DNA of 64,000 nt, from assembly GCF_019597925.1 (NCBI RefSeq), contig NZ_CP080442.1, positions 3,018,001 to 3,082,000 of the forward strand, in the 5' to 3' direction. The position numbers and the translations under genes are program-made. Positions 42,984 through 51,322 of this stretch are shown here, one piece after another. The first letter of the stretch is position 1; the number at the start of each line of letters is the position of its first letter. This stretch comes from [Clostridium] scindens (GTDB lineage Bacteria; Bacillota; Clostridia; Lachnospirales; Lachnospiraceae). The notes below the pieces were generated by a model. That model made no database searches, was not told the origin of the DNA, and worked only from the letters and a program-made list of their open reading frames with translations.

Positions 42984-43886
42984 TTATTTCCTCACTTCTA
43001 CATCCGCAAGTTCTTCATACAGCTTAATGATCGCGCAATTATCGTCCATACCATATCCTTTTACCTGGGCAGTCTTAAATAATTCTGCCACAAGATTCGT
43101 AGCATAGAGCGGAAGGTTCATATTCTTAGCCATATCTACTGCCAGCTTGATATCCTTCGTATGTAGGTTGATCGTGAATCCCGGCTTGAAATCTCCCTCA
43201 AGAATATGTGGCATACGGTCTTCTACCGCCCAGCACCGGCCTGAGCCTCCCCGGATTACATTCATCATGATCTCCGGATTTACCCCTGCCTTGGTCCCTA
43301 GCGTAAACGCTTCCGACATGCTGATCAGATTGATCGCGGACATCAATTGGTTTGCGACCTTTACAACCTGTCCCGCGCCGCATTCTCCGCAGTGGATAAT
43401 ATTCTTGCCGACCACTTCGAAGATCGGCATTGCTTCTTTGACATCCTCTTCTTTGCCGCCTGCCATAATCGTCAGCGTTCCGTTCATGGCTCCTGACTGG
43501 CCTCCGCTTACAGGCCCGTCTACAAATTTAATGCCCATGCCTTCGAGTTTTTTCCCAATCTCCTTTGTGACATCCGGAGATATGCTGCTCATGTCGATCA
43601 TGAAGAAATCCTCCGGCAGATCGCCGCTTAGCAGTCCGTTCTCCCCTTCCAGCACTTCCAGTACATGGGGGGAATTCGGCAGCATTGTGATCACCGTGTT
43701 TGTATGTTTCAGTATGTCGCACGGCTTATCTACAGCAACCACTTTTTCCTGCATTGGCAGCATCTTGATTCTTTCCTGGTTTACATCGCAGGCAATCAGC
43801 GTATATCCCGCCTTCAGAAGATTTTCTGCCATTCCATAGCCCATAACGCCCAGGCCGATCAGTCCTACTTTGTTATACTCTCTCAT
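42984..43886 (-). CDS. Beta-hydroxyacid dehydrogenase (HIBADH/LtnD-like)
   Basis: The 300-residue NAD(P) enzyme starts VGLIGLGVMGYGMAENLL and carries the substrate motif FVDGPVSGGQSGAMNGT and the catalytic Lys in GAGQVVKVANQL. Asp at the end of beta strand 2 (IACDVNQERI) favours NAD. In tetronate pathways such enzymes (LtnD, DtnD-like) oxidise the C2 or C3 hydroxyl of threonate or erythronate to the oxo acid used by the DUF1537 kinase. Context supports that role; tartronate semialdehyde reductase activity is the main alternative. It lies 32 nt above dctP. Confidence 0.88.
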   Translation of the reverse strand: MREYNKVGLIGLGVMGYGMAENLLKAGYTLIACDVNQERIKMLPMQEKVVAVDKPCDILKHTNTVITMLPNSPHVLEVLEGENGLLSGDLPEDFFMIDMSSISPDVTKEIGKKLEGMGIKFVDGPVSGGQSGAMNGTLTIMAGGKEEDVKEAMPIFEVVGKNIIHCGECGAGQVVKVANQLMSAINLISMSEAFTLGTKAGVNPEIMMNVIRGGSGRCWAVEDRMPHILEGDFKPGFTINLHTKDIKLAVDMAKNMNLPLYATNLVAELFKTAQVKGYGMDDNCAIIKLYEELADVEVRK

Positions 43887-43904
43887 CTGTCATCCTCCCA
43901 TCCC

Positions 43905-44381
43905 TTATTTTTCTTCTACAAATACCTGCGTCAGGTCTGTCTCTTCGTCATACTTGCGGATCATCTCCACGCCGCACGCCTCCTGGATCACTACGTCTAC
44001 CGTGGTGAGGACCGGGCACTGTCCTTTTACGATATGTCCGCCAAATACCACACCGTCTTTGTCGCACATAGTGCCATGGAAATGAAGTTCTGTAACTCCT
44101 TTATCCGTCTGAGTGATAATTCCAGTGCCTGACAAGAACTCGATTGGTCCGTCCTTCTTGATCACATCCCCATAGCCTGCTCCGACTTTCGCATCCATCG
44201 GAACCAGATACATATAGCCAGCGGCTGAGAAACTTCCAAAACAATTTACCGCGCCATACTTCACTTCATTTTTGATACATATCTCTTCCAGCCCGGTAAG
44301 CAGATCCGTCCCCGGCAGTATTCTGGCCGCAATCATCTTTCCTGTTGTTCCGCATGCATAATTTACTCTTACTTCTGACAT
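43905..44381 (-). CDS. PPC-domain (DUF296) protein
   Basis: The 158-residue protein matches the plant and prokaryote conserved (PPC/DUF296) domain, with CFGSFSAAGYMYL and the His-rich ELHFHGTMCDKDGVVFGGHI. In bacteria these trimeric proteins are small, often found with metabolic genes, and have no established reaction; some bind metal or small ligands. It is first in the sugar-acid operon, directly behind the regulated promoter and 18 nt before the dehydrogenase. It could be a small-molecule sensor or an auxiliary enzyme such as an isomerase; both are guesses. Confidence 0.78.
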   Translation of the reverse strand: MSEVRVNYACGTTGKMIAARILPGTDLLTGLEEICIKNEVKYGAVNCFGSFSAAGYMYLVPMDAKVGAGYGDVIKKDGPIEFLSGTGIITQTDKGVTELHFHGTMCDKDGVVFGGHIVKGQCPVLTTVDVVIQEACGVEMIRKYDEETDLTQVFVEEK

Positions 44382-44426
44382 CTTTCTTCCTCCTTGAATT
44401 TAACATTGTTGTTTGTTTATGTGGCT

Positions 44427-44455
44427 ATTATATGTATAATTTCAGTACTGTTCAA
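44427..44455 (-). promoter_or_regulatory. Sigma-A promoter of the sugar-acid operon
   Basis: TTGAAC (44455-44450) and TATAAT (44432-44427) on the minus strand with a 17-nt spacer, 46 nt before the PPC gene. No -24/-12 sigma-54 element was seen in the intergenic region. Confidence 0.7.
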
Positions 44456-44483
44456 TCAATTGACTGTTTTATTTTCGTACAGT
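44443..44483. promoter_or_regulatory. Candidate operator with ACTGT/ACAGT repeats
   Basis: ACTGT occurs at 44447-44451 and 44463-44467, and its complement ACAGT at 44479-44483, each start 16 nt after the last. CAGTACTG (44443-44450) is itself palindromic. The array covers the -35 of the sugar-acid promoter and lies upstream of the PrpR-like gene. Confidence 0.45.
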
Positions 44484-44574
44484 TTTCTGTTTTTATTTTT
44501 TACCCTATTATGTTATAATACATTTATACCACAAATCGTTTATTTTTTAACCAATTTCAAGGAGATCAAATTGT

Positions 44575-46371
44575 ATGAAAAATGAAAAGTACAGACTGTT
44601 AGCCATCGCTCCATTCAAGGGATTTCGAGACTTCTTTCTTCAGGATATCCAAAGACGGAACGACATCGAAGCGGATATCTATTTTGCAACTTTGCGGGAG
44701 ACGGAGCCTTTGATTAGCACTTTGGATTTATCCCGCTATGAAGCCATCATCTGCCGGGGACGATCCGGCAGGATCATCAAGGAAATGTCCCCAATCCCTG
44801 TGATCAATGTAGACTTTTCCAGTTTTGACATATTGCGCGCATTACAGCTGGCCATGCTGACCACGCAAAAAAGAATCGCTTTCGTCAGTTATTTCGACTT
44901 AAGCGACAACATCCATTTTCTCTGTGAACTGTTAAATTACAAGGCAGAGATCATCGTTCCTCCTTCTCCCAAGAATCCCGAGGAAATGGAGGCGCTTATG
45001 AACACCCTATATTACGAAGAGCATATTTCCCTCTTCGTCGGGGATGGCGCCTGCGTGCACTGTGCCAAGGAACTGAATGCCGAGTCCGTCCTTGTCACCA
45101 CCGGCCCGGAAAGCATGCAGAAAGCCGTCTCAGACGCCGTGGAAATCTGCGAGATGAGACGATCCGTCATCGCCGAAAATCATTTTTACAAGACTGTCAT
45201 CGAAAAGTCTTCCTTGCCGCTTGCCATCTACAATTCAAGCAAGGAACTTATCTACTCGGGGCTTTTCACCTCCAGTTATGAAGATACCATACACGACGAG
45301 CTGCGCAGCCGCATTCCCAAATTAGAGCTTCACAGCCATATCAAATTCGTAATTTCCTCCCAGGAGGCATCCTGGAAGGCGACAGGGGACGTTTTCTATC
45401 ATGAGAACTCTCCTTACTACCTTTTTCACGTATCGGATTCCATTCCTTCGGTCTTTGCACAGACAAAATACTGGCATACCATTGATTATGATACCGCAAA
45501 ATCTTCTTTGCCGATGGTCAAAGGCAATCTTATTTATAGAGATTACTGGAAAAAGGCACAAAGCGTCATGGCGGGAAAGACCCCAGTGGTCATCTGCGGA
45601 AGCCCGGGCAGCGGCCGCACCATATTCTCTTACGCCTTGTATGCCTCCAGTCCATATAAGGACAGCCCGTTGATCGAGATAGACTGCTTCCACCTGGGTG
45701 AAAAGCAATGCCAGAAGATCTTCAAGGATGACCGCTCTCCATTATTTGAAAACAATTACACGATTCTTTTCAAGAACCTGAACGCTCTATCCGCCTCGCT
45801 CCAGAACGAGTTCTGCTATTACTTCGAGAATCTGGACCTGACTTCCCGCAACAAGGTCATCTGCACCTTTACCGGAGATATGGGGGATCTGATCGCCTCG
45901 GAGCAGTTTTCCCAGCAGTTGAGCTACATCATCTCTGGCTTTACCATCCAGCTGCCCACCCTCAACTCCAGGCCGGAACTGATTGTCCCCATTGCCAGAT
46001 CCTACCTCAACGAGCTGAACCAGGAACTGCCGATCCAGCTGGCAGGATTTGAGCCGGAGGCTCTAAAGCTTCTGGAAAGCCACCACTGGGAATTTGGCAT
46101 CGCCCAATTCCAGACTGTGCTGAAGCAGCTGGCCATCCAATCCAACGGACGGCTGATCACCGCGGACAATGTCAGGGCATTCCTTCAAAGCCTGGGCCCA
46201 TCCGACATCGCCCCGGTAAAAGATCCCACCCTGGATCTAAGCCAATCCTTGAATGATATCACGAAAGATATCATAAATCTGGTGCTGCAGGAGGAGAATA
46301 TGAATCAGACCAGGGCCGCGAAGCGGCTGGGCATCAGCCGCAGCACCCTGTGGAAGAAACTCCAAGAATAG
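44575..46371 (+). CDS. PrpR_N/Fis-type regulator with degenerate AAA domain
   Basis: The 598-residue protein has a PrpR-type sensor domain (about 5-190; RLLAIAPFKGFRDFFLQDI), a PAS-like middle part, an AAA-like domain (about 325-530) and a C-terminal Fis helix-turn-helix (NQTRAAKRLGISRSTLWKKL). The Walker A reads GSPGSGRT (342-349), with Arg for Lys. The sigma-54 contact motif GAFTGA and the Walker B GGTLFLDE are missing, replaced by SPLFENNYTILFKN. It therefore probably controls a sigma-A promoter without ATP-driven remodelling, in the manner of TyrR. It is divergent from the sugar-acid operon and likely senses a sugar acid or its catabolite. A TATAAT at 44,514-44,519 probably drives it. Confidence 0.85.
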   Translation: MKNEKYRLLAIAPFKGFRDFFLQDIQRRNDIEADIYFATLRETEPLISTLDLSRYEAIICRGRSGRIIKEMSPIPVINVDFSSFDILRALQLAMLTTQKRIAFVSYFDLSDNIHFLCELLNYKAEIIVPPSPKNPEEMEALMNTLYYEEHISLFVGDGACVHCAKELNAESVLVTTGPESMQKAVSDAVEICEMRRSVIAENHFYKTVIEKSSLPLAIYNSSKELIYSGLFTSSYEDTIHDELRSRIPKLELHSHIKFVISSQEASWKATGDVFYHENSPYYLFHVSDSIPSVFAQTKYWHTIDYDTAKSSLPMVKGNLIYRDYWKKAQSVMAGKTPVVICGSPGSGRTIFSYALYASSPYKDSPLIEIDCFHLGEKQCQKIFKDDRSPLFENNYTILFKNLNALSASLQNEFCYYFENLDLTSRNKVICTFTGDMGDLIASEQFSQQLSYIISGFTIQLPTLNSRPELIVPIARSYLNELNQELPIQLAGFEPEALKLLESHHWEFGIAQFQTVLKQLAIQSNGRLITADNVRAFLQSLGPSDIAPVKDPTLDLSQSLNDITKDIINLVLQEENMNQTRAAKRLGISRSTLWKKLQE

Positions 46372-46662
46372 AACTAGAGAAAACCATCGCATCCGGCATG
46401 GCATGAGGATATCCTGCCCGCCTCCGCATACCGTCAGAAATCGCACTTCATCCTCTGGCTTCACTTTTGTGCGATAATTATCGAGGGACACAATACTGAT
46501 TCCATTCAGGGTAATCAGGCTGCGCCTGGCCTCTTTATAGGCCAGGCGTCCGTATTTCTCACGGATGGAAGCCAGACAGCCCTTTACATCATGGATATCG
46601 AATACTTCTTCTTTCCTGCCCGTAATCTCACGGAGCGCTCCATAATAAAATATCTTTGACAT
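46237..46662 (-). CDS. MoaD/ThiS-like protein with extended C-terminus
   Basis: The first 82 residues form a ubiquitin-like MoaD/ThiS domain (KIFYYGALREITGRKEEVFDI ends its first hairpin region; EVRFLTVCGGG closes it). MoaD carries sulfur on a terminal Gly-Gly for pterin cofactor synthesis. Here the Gly-Gly-Gly (80-82) is followed by about 59 extra residues; the last 135 nt run antisense to the end of the PrpR-like gene, so the tail may be translated junk that must be trimmed, or the stop may have been lost. It is last in the aldehyde oxidoreductase operon, 35 nt below the AOR gene, consistent with supply of the tungsten/molybdenum pterin. Confidence 0.75.
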   Translation of the reverse strand: MSKIFYYGALREITGRKEEVFDIHDVKGCLASIREKYGRLAYKEARRSLITLNGISIVSLDNYRTKVKPEDEVRFLTVCGGGQDILMPCRMRWFSLVLFLEFLPQGAAADAQPLRGPGLIHILLLQHQIYDIFRDIIQGLA

Positions 46663-46697
46663 GATCCATCACCTGATTTCAAAAATTTGCAAAGTTA

Positions 46698-48584
46698 TTA
46701 TCGATGTATCTTTAATTGCCATAATTTCGCCGCCGACGGAGTTCCATCTTCCTTCCAGCCGCGGACCTTGTAATACTTAGGAAGCATTTTATCAAGGCGC
46801 ACTACCGACTTCGGATCCTTATCCTGAGGAACTTTTGTAAGGCGGTCCGGCAGGCTGTCGTCATTCACCGTCAAGCCTTCCCTGTAATTATAAAGCCGCT
46901 CAATATTGTACCCTCGCTCCCCCAGCTGCATGAAGCGTCCGGTCGTCATCTTAAGCCCGGTGATATGCTTCAGCGCTTCTGCATGGGGCAGAAGGAACAT
47001 GGAATTAAACGGCAGGATCCACGGCATGAATTTCCACATGACGCCCAGAACCGGCCTGACCCATATAAGCAGTTTCCCGCACAGTTTTGTAAACCAGTGG
47101 GACGGCCCCAGCCTGAATAAGAAAGACGGAATCATGCTATAGGCAGTGAAGAGGCAGAATCCTGACGCAGAGACAGCCTCCATGGCATTCTGCATGAGCA
47201 CGGTAAGTTCGGGCTTGCCTTTCGTCTCAAGAGGATCCGCGGATAAGACTCCTACCGATTCCAGCAGCGCCAGATACCCTCCGTTCAGGTGGCATCCGCC
47301 CCTGTTGGAAGTCGCATAGCCAAGTCCCATGCCTACAGATTTTCTCGGTTCATAGGAAGCCAATTCCAATCCTTTGGCATGAATCGCGGCATCCTTAGCG
47401 CCATATTTTTCAGCCAGCCATTTGGAGCCGTTGGCCAGCTCGCTATAGATTCCTTCCCTGCGGGCAATCTTTTTAATCATTTCCGGAAGGCCGGTGACGT
47501 CGCCAAAACTTACGCCAAAGTCCGCGATTCCCCGTTCTTTCAGTTCCATGGCAAATGCAATCGTCCCGCCAAGCGAGATGGTGTCCATTCCCATAATATC
47601 TGCGATATAGTTGATTTCATTGATCGCATCCAGATCCGCGCTTTCTATATTTGCCCCAAACAGGCCCACCGTCTCATATTCCGGTCCTTTCACATCCTTG
47701 TCATAGACCCGGACTCTTCTTTCACACCGGATCGGGCAGCTTACGCACCCCATATTCTTGATCAGCTTCGTATCAGCCAATGTCTCTCCACTGATATCTT
47801 CGGCCTTCTCATAAAATCCCTTCTGGAAATTCCTGGTAGGCAGGGAACAGGTGGCATTGGCCTTCGTAACCAGTCCCGCGCTTCCATATTTGGGAAGGGA
47901 GGTTCCGGTCATCGGGTGGGATTGTAAGAAATGAACCCATTTTTCTATCTGTTGATCAAATTTTTCTTTATTATAGATGCAAGGAGACTTTGTGCCATAC
48001 ACCGTCACCGCTTTAATATTTTTAGAGCCTAAGACCGCGCCGGCTCCGCATCTCCCGGCCACTCTTTCGCCCGACAGGACTCCCGCGAAGCTTACCAGAT
48101 TCTCTCCGGCAGGGCCTATGACAATGGTGCCATACTGCCGGGGGAATTCCTTCTGTACCTGTTCTGTATCCATCCCCCAGAGATGCCCGGCTTCTTTTAC
48201 ATGGACATTTCCATCCAGGATCTCAATATAGGAAGGAGCCTTCGACTTCCCGGTCAGAATAATTCCATCATACCCGGCCTTTTTGAGCATCATTCCAAAA
48301 TTCCCGCCGCAGTTGGAGGATGCGATGCCTCCGGTCATCACATTCTTGAACGTCATATTGAACCTGCTGGAAGACGGCGCTCCCGTTCCATTCGCCGGTC
48401 CTGTATTGATAATAATCATAGCCTCTTCTGAAAGCGGATCTATGCCGGCGGGTGTCAGATCATAGAGAAGCTTCGCCGCTAATGTCTTGCCTCCGATGTA
48501 ATATCGAAACATCTCAGCATCAATTTTAAAACGTCGTACTTTTTTCGTTGATAGGTTTATTTCCAGATAAATGGGCAGATTCAT
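46698..48584 (-). CDS. Aldehyde:ferredoxin oxidoreductase family protein
   Basis: The 628-residue enzyme should oxidise aldehydes to acids with ferredoxin as acceptor, using a tungsten or molybdenum bis-pterin and one [4Fe-4S] cluster. Cluster ligands are Cys280, Cys283 and Cys287 (CVSCPIRC) and Cys477 in SASGFCLF. Pterin-binding features include GAGAVLGSKNIKA and ATSNRGGCHLNGGY. Length and domain order match the AOR/WOR family. The polyferredoxin gene upstream overlaps it by 4 nt and the MoaD-like gene follows, so electrons and cofactor are provided locally. Which aldehyde is used and whether the metal is W or Mo cannot be told. Confidence 0.92.
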   Translation of the reverse strand: MNLPIYLEINLSTKKVRRFKIDAEMFRYYIGGKTLAAKLLYDLTPAGIDPLSEEAMIIINTGPANGTGAPSSSRFNMTFKNVMTGGIASSNCGGNFGMMLKKAGYDGIILTGKSKAPSYIEILDGNVHVKEAGHLWGMDTEQVQKEFPRQYGTIVIGPAGENLVSFAGVLSGERVAGRCGAGAVLGSKNIKAVTVYGTKSPCIYNKEKFDQQIEKWVHFLQSHPMTGTSLPKYGSAGLVTKANATCSLPTRNFQKGFYEKAEDISGETLADTKLIKNMGCVSCPIRCERRVRVYDKDVKGPEYETVGLFGANIESADLDAINEINYIADIMGMDTISLGGTIAFAMELKERGIADFGVSFGDVTGLPEMIKKIARREGIYSELANGSKWLAEKYGAKDAAIHAKGLELASYEPRKSVGMGLGYATSNRGGCHLNGGYLALLESVGVLSADPLETKGKPELTVLMQNAMEAVSASGFCLFTAYSMIPSFLFRLGPSHWFTKLCGKLLIWVRPVLGVMWKFMPWILPFNSMFLLPHAEALKHITGLKMTTGRFMQLGERGYNIERLYNYREGLTVNDDSLPDRLTKVPQDKDPKSVVRLDKMLPKYYKVRGWKEDGTPSAAKLWQLKIHR

Positions 48585-49006
48585 TCGGCCTCACCTGCTT
48601 TCATATAGATTGCGTGAAGCGGGCATGCCGACTCACAGATTCCGCAGCCCACACATCTTTCCGGAGCCGCTAGTTCGGCAAATACTCTGATGTCCCCCCG
48701 GTAGGATGGATCCGCTATTTTCAGCGCGTCCTTTGTACAGTTCCAGACACACATGGAACAGGCACTACATTTTTCTCTCAGGATGACCGGCTTTTTCCAC
48801 CTGTTTTTCGGGACTTGCTCTGCCAGTTTCCCGTCCTGGTCAAGAATGGCTCCCTGGCCGCAGGCTCTACCGCAGACGCCGCATTCCACACAGCGTTTCT
48901 CATTAATGCGATGTCTCTCTTTTAACGCCCCTTCGACCGCGCCAACGGGACACAGTTTTTTGCACAATGTACATCCGATGCACTTTTCCGTTATAAAATA
49001 AGACAT
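48581..49006 (-). CDS. Polyferredoxin with four [4Fe-4S] motifs
   Basis: The 141-residue protein has four CxxCxxCxxxC motifs: CIGCTLCKKLC, CVECGVCGRAC, CSACSMCVWNC and CVGCGICESAC. It probably receives electrons from the AOR encoded immediately downstream (4-nt overlap) in the cytoplasm. The third motif is followed by T-K-D instead of P. The ATG at 49,006 was chosen, with GAGAGGTGAAGG upstream. Confidence 0.9.
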   Translation of the reverse strand: MSYFITEKCIGCTLCKKLCPVGAVEGALKERHRINEKRCVECGVCGRACGQGAILDQDGKLAEQVPKNRWKKPVILREKCSACSMCVWNCTKDALKIADPSYRGDIRVFAELAAPERCVGCGICESACPLHAIYMKAGEAE

Positions 49007-49023
49007 TCCTTCACCTCTCACTA

Positions 49024-50211
49024 TTATTCATAGGCCTGATTCAGTATCCGGATTACATCTTCATACTCAACGGCAGCCGGATTCGCCAGCATCGCCCCAT
49101 CATTCAGGGCGGTTTTTGCCACTGCGTCAAAATCTTTCTTGTCAACATGCACTGCTTTCAGCGTCATAGGCAGGCCGCACAGCTGATTCAGCCTTCGTTC
49201 CAGACGCCTCACGGACTTAATGGTTGCTTCGCACCGCTTTTGGGCCGGAGTCCGCGCATATACATCGGGTCCCTCCAGATAGAGAAGCAGTTCTCCGTAT
49301 ATATCGCCGACATGCTTGTAATTATACAGCATACAGTAGGGAAGCAGGATTGTCATGGCATCCCCGTGGGGGACTTTACAGACGCCTCCCAGCGCATGGC
49401 CTATGGCGTGCACCATGCCCACCATGGAATTGGAAAATGCGGCTCCGGCCATGGTGGATGCATTTGCCATGGCAAGCCTTGCCTTCCTGTTCTTTCCGTC
49501 TGTTATGACGGTCTCTATGTTCTCCACGACAAGTTTGATCGCGGCTGTGGCATAAGCATCGCTCAATGGATTTTTCTGGTTGCAGCTATATGCCTCGATC
49601 GCATGGCACAGCGCATCGAAGCCTGTGGACGCTGTCGTCTTCGGCGGAAGCGTCTCCGTCATCCGCGGGTCTAATACGGCCGCGTCCGGAAGCAGGTAAT
49701 TGGAGATGAATTCCATCTTTACCGACTTCTCTATATTCTTTATTACCGCAACCAGCGTCATCTCAGAGCCCGTCCCAGATGTAGTGGGCACTGCTATGAA
49801 TGGGATATGGCTTCCTCTTGTCATGGATTCACAGCCTTGAAGTTCCAGAAGATCTTTCACGTTTTGGGAGATTAGCATTTCCACGCCTTTTGCGGTGTCA
49901 ATGACAGAGCCGCCTCCCACTGCAACGATACTGTCACACCCGGCTTCCTGATAGATCCTTCCTATTTTGTTCACCACCGAAACGGAAGAATCCGACGGGA
50001 TATCCGTGAATATGGCAGCCGGCTCCATTCCAGTAGACTCCATAGCGTCCAGCACTTTCTGCAGGGAGCCGATCTTCTTTAGAACATTATCCGATAATAC
50101 AATGGGCCTGGAAGCGCCAAGGCCCGACAATTCATAAGAAATATTCTCAAGGGCATTTTTCCCGGATAGTATTTTCGTTGAATTTTGAAATTCGTAATAT
50201 GTTGGCAGCAT
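49024..50211 (-). CDS. Iron-containing alcohol dehydrogenase
   Basis: The 395-residue protein belongs to the type III, iron-dependent alcohol dehydrogenases. The NAD-binding GGGSVIDTAKGVEML, the metal-ligand helices GFDALCHAIEAYSC and HAIGHALGGVCKVPHGDAM are all present. It interconverts an aldehyde and a primary alcohol with NAD(P)H. It lies 17 nt above the polyferredoxin gene, so the operon can both oxidise (AOR) and reduce an aldehyde, dismutating it to acid plus alcohol. AAGGAGGAAG precedes the ATG. Confidence 0.92.
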   Translation of the reverse strand: MLPTYYEFQNSTKILSGKNALENISYELSGLGASRPIVLSDNVLKKIGSLQKVLDAMESTGMEPAAIFTDIPSDSSVSVVNKIGRIYQEAGCDSIVAVGGGSVIDTAKGVEMLISQNVKDLLELQGCESMTRGSHIPFIAVPTTSGTGSEMTLVAVIKNIEKSVKMEFISNYLLPDAAVLDPRMTETLPPKTTASTGFDALCHAIEAYSCNQKNPLSDAYATAAIKLVVENIETVITDGKNRKARLAMANASTMAGAAFSNSMVGMVHAIGHALGGVCKVPHGDAMTILLPYCMLYNYKHVGDIYGELLLYLEGPDVYARTPAQKRCEATIKSVRRLERRLNQLCGLPMTLKAVHVDKKDFDAVAKTALNDGAMLANPAAVEYEDVIRILNQAYE

Positions 50212-50226
50212 ATGCTCTTCCTCCTT

Positions 50227-50736
50227 CTATATTCCTAATATTGCATGAAGATAAACCGAGATACTTCCTATCTGCTTTTCCGGTACCTTCCGAAGTATCC
50301 TTTTTGTCATAATCTTCGGGAACAGATAGCCTTCCGTCAGATCAATACACCGTACGATAGACATCACCTGGGCGATCTCTCCTTTTACGAGAAAACGGTG
50401 CTGAGAATAGGCCTGGGCGATCCCGATCTGCCCGGAGAAAACCAGGAATGCCCCTTCCAGGCTTTTGAAAGTGATCAGAATATCCGGATTTGGAATACTG
50501 CTGACTCTTACAATTCCCCATGACACTCTTCTGATACAAAGATACGGCCCGGATTTGCAGGCCGCCAGGACAATGGTGCTACCGACAGGCCAGTTTGAAA
50601 TCTCCTTACGGATTCTGGTATCATATTTGTATAACACCTTCATTCCGCGATAGAGGAAGAACAGGATTATCTTCTCAAATAGAATCATTCCTCTGAAAAT
50701 GCATTTTTTCTTCACCTCAGTCAATTTTCTTATCAT
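50227..50736 (-). CDS. SCP2-like (sterol-carrier-fold) small protein
   Basis: The 169-residue protein is first in the aldehyde operon. Its N-terminus is basic and hydrophobic (FRGMILFEKIILFFLYRGM), suggesting membrane contact; the middle (DILITFKSLEGAFLVFSGQIG, then AQAYSQHRFLVKGEI) resembles the SCP2 lipid-binding fold. It may bind a hydrophobic aldehyde or alcohol for the neighbouring enzymes. This assignment rests on pattern resemblance, not clear motifs. AAGGAG precedes a pair of ATG codons. Confidence 0.55.
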   Translation of the reverse strand: MIRKLTEVKKKCIFRGMILFEKIILFFLYRGMKVLYKYDTRIRKEISNWPVGSTIVLAACKSGPYLCIRRVSWGIVRVSSIPNPDILITFKSLEGAFLVFSGQIGIAQAYSQHRFLVKGEIAQVMSIVRCIDLTEGYLFPKIMTKRILRKVPEKQIGSISVYLHAILGI

Positions 50737-50846
50737 ATCATCATCTCCTTAATTAATTATAATCCTTCTGCAATTTAATTGCGCTATAAATATATATTTA
50801 ACGAACTTAAGCCTTTTGTATGTCCGGCGTTATTCCGACGCAAAAA

Positions 50847-50875
50847 GACCCTTGCAGAATGTACCTGCAAGGGTC
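50847..50875 (-). terminator. Terminator after tRNA-Arg
   Basis: An 11-bp stem, GACCCTTGCAG/CTGCAAGGGTC, with a 7-nt loop and a T5 run on the minus strand. Confidence 0.88.
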
Positions 50876-50883
50876 CTACCTGA

Positions 50884-50957
50884 CGTGGGCGAGAGGATTC
50901 GAACCCCCGACCTTTTGGTCCGTAGCCAAACGCTCTATCCAGCTGAGCTACGCCCAC
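50884..50957 (-). tRNA. tRNA-Arg (anticodon ACG)
   Basis: A complete cloverleaf on the minus strand: acceptor GTGGGCG/CGCCCAC, D-arm GCTC/GAGC, anticodon stem TTTGG/CCAAA with loop CTACGGA (anticodon ACG, decoding CGU and, as inosine, CGC/CGA), and T-loop TTCGAAT. CCA is not encoded. A terminator follows. Confidence 0.95.
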
Positions 50958-51061
50958 ACGACTATGAATCATTTTCACAGCGAAATTAATTATATCCTAG
51001 TTTGTCCTTAATGTCAATATCATTTTATAAAAAAGAGGAAAAGTATGCTTTATATAAAAAA

Positions 51062-51083
51062 CAGGGCAGATAACTCTGCCCTG
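51062..51083 (-). terminator. Terminator of the cold-shock gene
   Basis: CAGGGCAGA/TCTGCCCTG with a 4-nt loop and a T6 run on the minus strand. Confidence 0.9.
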
Positions 51084-51112
51084 AAAAAGATCGTTCTGTA
51101 TATTATAAACGA

Positions 51113-51322
51113 CTAAGCAGCACAAACGTTAACTGCTTTCAGCTTTCTGCTGTCTTTTGGATCTGCCTCTACATCAAAAGTCACTGCCTGACCTTCTTCA
51201 AGAGTCTTGAATCCATCGGACATAATAGCTGAAAAGTGTACAAATACATCTTTGCCGTCTTCTCCTGTAATAAATCCATATCCTTTTTCTGAGTTAAACC
51301 ATTTTACTGTACCATTGTTCAT
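51113..51322 (-). CDS. Cold-shock domain protein
   Basis: The 69-residue protein is a single cold-shock domain that binds single-stranded RNA and DNA: NNGTVKWFNSEKGYGFIT contains RNP1 (KGYGFI), and VFVHFSAI is RNP2. The start at 51,322 has GGAGGT 8 nt upstream; a longer in-frame start lacks a site and would fall in the leader. The promoter predicts a 5' leader of about 120 nt, typical of csp genes whose mRNA folding responds to temperature. Confidence 0.96.
   Translation of the reverse strand: MNNGTVKWFNSEKGYGFITGEDGKDVFVHFSAIMSDGFKTLEEGQAVTFDVEADPKDSRKLKAVNVCAA

Noticed and set aside
43147..43839. A 230-codon plus-strand open frame
   Set aside because: Antisense to the beta-hydroxyacid dehydrogenase, which is certain.
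44382..44574. Sigma-54 (-24/-12) promoter for the sugar-acid operon
   Set aside because: No TGGCAC-N5-TTGC-like element on either strand, and good sigma-A hexamers are present.
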